Below, piece after piece: positions 63,213 through 64,000 of a DNA stretch of 64,000 bases. Where the stretch lies: NCBI GenBank assembly GCA_013400115.1, contig VXBP01008528.1, positions 302,852 to 366,851 of the forward strand, in the 5' to 3' direction. Source of the stretch: Rhinopomastus cyanomelas (taxonomy: Eukaryota; Chordata; Aves; Bucerotiformes; Rhinopomastidae). Made by a program: the position numbers and the translations under genes. Position 1 is the first letter of the stretch, and each line of letters begins with the position of its first letter. Under the pieces are notes generated by a model that saw nothing but the letters and a program-made list of their open reading frames with translations, was not told the origin of the DNA and did no database searches.

Positions 63213-64000
63213 TTAGGCTCTGAGCCCAAGGCAAGCTCCAGCTGAGAAGGGACCTGACCATTGGGGCTGAGATAGAACGGCCCACCTCTAGTTTTCAGCC
63301 TAAACTCAGGCAAAATAGAAAAGGTTGTAGTTGGGCTCAGATTTCAGTCCTAAGGAAGCAGAAGTAAAGGTTATTAATTACTACAAACAGGGAGGCAAAA
63401 ATGCCAGCAGTGGAGGATGAAAATAAAATCCCCAGCCATGGTTGAGTGCAAATTCCTTCCCTGGAGCCTGGCTCTGTCGACGCAAGAACCGCAGTAAGAG
63501 CAGCGGAACTCAGGCTGTGCACAGGAACCACCAGCAGCACCCTGAGCGCTCAGCCAGCTACAGAGAGGCAGAGAAATGCAAAGCAGGAGCTGAAGCTACA
63601 GCAACGCTTCTGTAGGCACAAAAAGGAGGACAACAATGATGCTTTAGAACAAGAAGGTTCTTATTCCCAGTGTAGGCTGCAAGGAATCTGCTCACTGGGG
63701 CATTCAGTAGAGAAACCACTAAAACACTAGGTGGGAAAACATCTGCTGAGGGACAGTCTGGGCTTTGTGATCCTGAATTGGAGGGTGGGGATGGACTATG
63801 GAGCATCCCCTCTAATCTCATGATGACGAAGCAGTCTTTAACTCCTTCACTCTACAGAGGTGGCCACCTAGGTGAAATCACGTGTGACAGCAAGTCCTGA
63901 GAGAGACTGGTGTGGAATTGCTGGGGTGTCTTCCTCAGATGAGCACTGAATGCAGCGATGCAGACCTCAGCACGGACCTCACACAGTGTTTGTTTATTGT
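63213..64000. other. Unique DNA at the right end, nothing recognised
   Basis: No repeat or gene is supported. A stretch near 63770-63830 faintly resembles a CR1 end but is too degenerate to call. Confidence 0.45.

Noticed and set aside
62799..63245. 148-codon plus-strand frame, with a consensus CAG-GTGAGT donor inside
   Set aside because: The frame crosses two CR1 pieces, and the donor has no good upstream acceptor.
63765..63830. Possible degenerate CR1 3' terminus
   Set aside because: Only scattered similarity (GGGGATGGACTATGG, TCTAATCTCATGATG) without the diagnostic core.
1..64000. Endogenous viral or LTR elements
   Set aside because: No paired LTRs, primer-binding site, or recognisable gag, pol or env-like reading frame was seen; the reverse-transcriptase-related sequence is all CR1 ORF2 C-terminus.
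1..64000. tRNA, rRNA, CRISPR or bacterial-type operons
   Set aside because: No cloverleaf with A and B boxes, rRNA-like segment, spaced direct-repeat array or dense coding was found; the DNA is vertebrate nuclear.

Overview
The window reads as nuclear DNA of a bird. The evidence is its repeat content: almost every interspersed repeat is a CR1 (chicken repeat 1) LINE, recognised by the conserved C-terminal end of ORF2, the 3' untranslated region and a 3' terminus made of 8-base ATTCTATG/ATTCTGTG units instead of poly(A). I found no Alu-like, L1 or convincing LTR element. Adding the CR1 pieces by hand gives roughly 13 kb, about a fifth of the window. That is far above the few per cent usual for most bird genomes and fits lineages known for CR1 expansion, such as woodpeckers and their relatives. 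The species cannot be fixed from sequence alone.

No protein-coding gene can be named. The open frames are mostly CR1 ORF2 remnants or chance. Two minus-strand segments look like possible small exons because of good splice signals: 38980-39030 (51 nt) and 14658-14734 (77 nt). Neither peptide is recognised. The longest open frame outside CR1 (47460-48251, with its first ATG at 47664) resembles no known protein.

Layout. 1-5153 is free of interspersed repeats and has several AT-rich, motif-dense stretches of the kind seen in conserved non-coding elements (CNEs), a CpG-rich stretch near 2.8-3.1 kb, simple repeats and a short assembly gap. 5.15-36 kb alternates unique DNA with dense CR1 copies. 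35.9-39.66 kb and 40.0-44.4 kb are long CR1-free blocks, the first holding the 51-nt exon candidate and the second a CpG-containing stretch near 43 kb. 44.4-58.3 kb is the densest and most rearranged CR1 zone, with tandem 3' ends, fold-backs and head-to-head pairs. 58.5-60.9 kb is again CR1-free, with polypyrimidine tracts, CNE-like stretches and a near-perfect RFX X-box palindrome. 60.9-64 kb returns to CR1-bearing DNA.

At least six CR1 groups can be told apart by their 3' ends. Group 1, the commonest, ends CCTTCCAATCCCTAATG plus the 8-base tail. Group 2 carries CTAGGGGTTAGGGAG. Group 3 carries GTTAGGTCCTGGGCTGGGCTG. Group 4 carries GTGCAGTGGGGTTGGAACTAG or close variants. Group 5 carries GGGTTTAGTGGGCAGGGTGG. 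Group 6 carries GGCAACCTGGTCTGG. All copies are 5'-truncated and dead; the longest spans about 750 bp. The simplest reading is a regulatory or intronic region of a developmental locus that has been heavily loaded with CR1, with repeat-free islands left where insertions may not be tolerated. That last point is inference.
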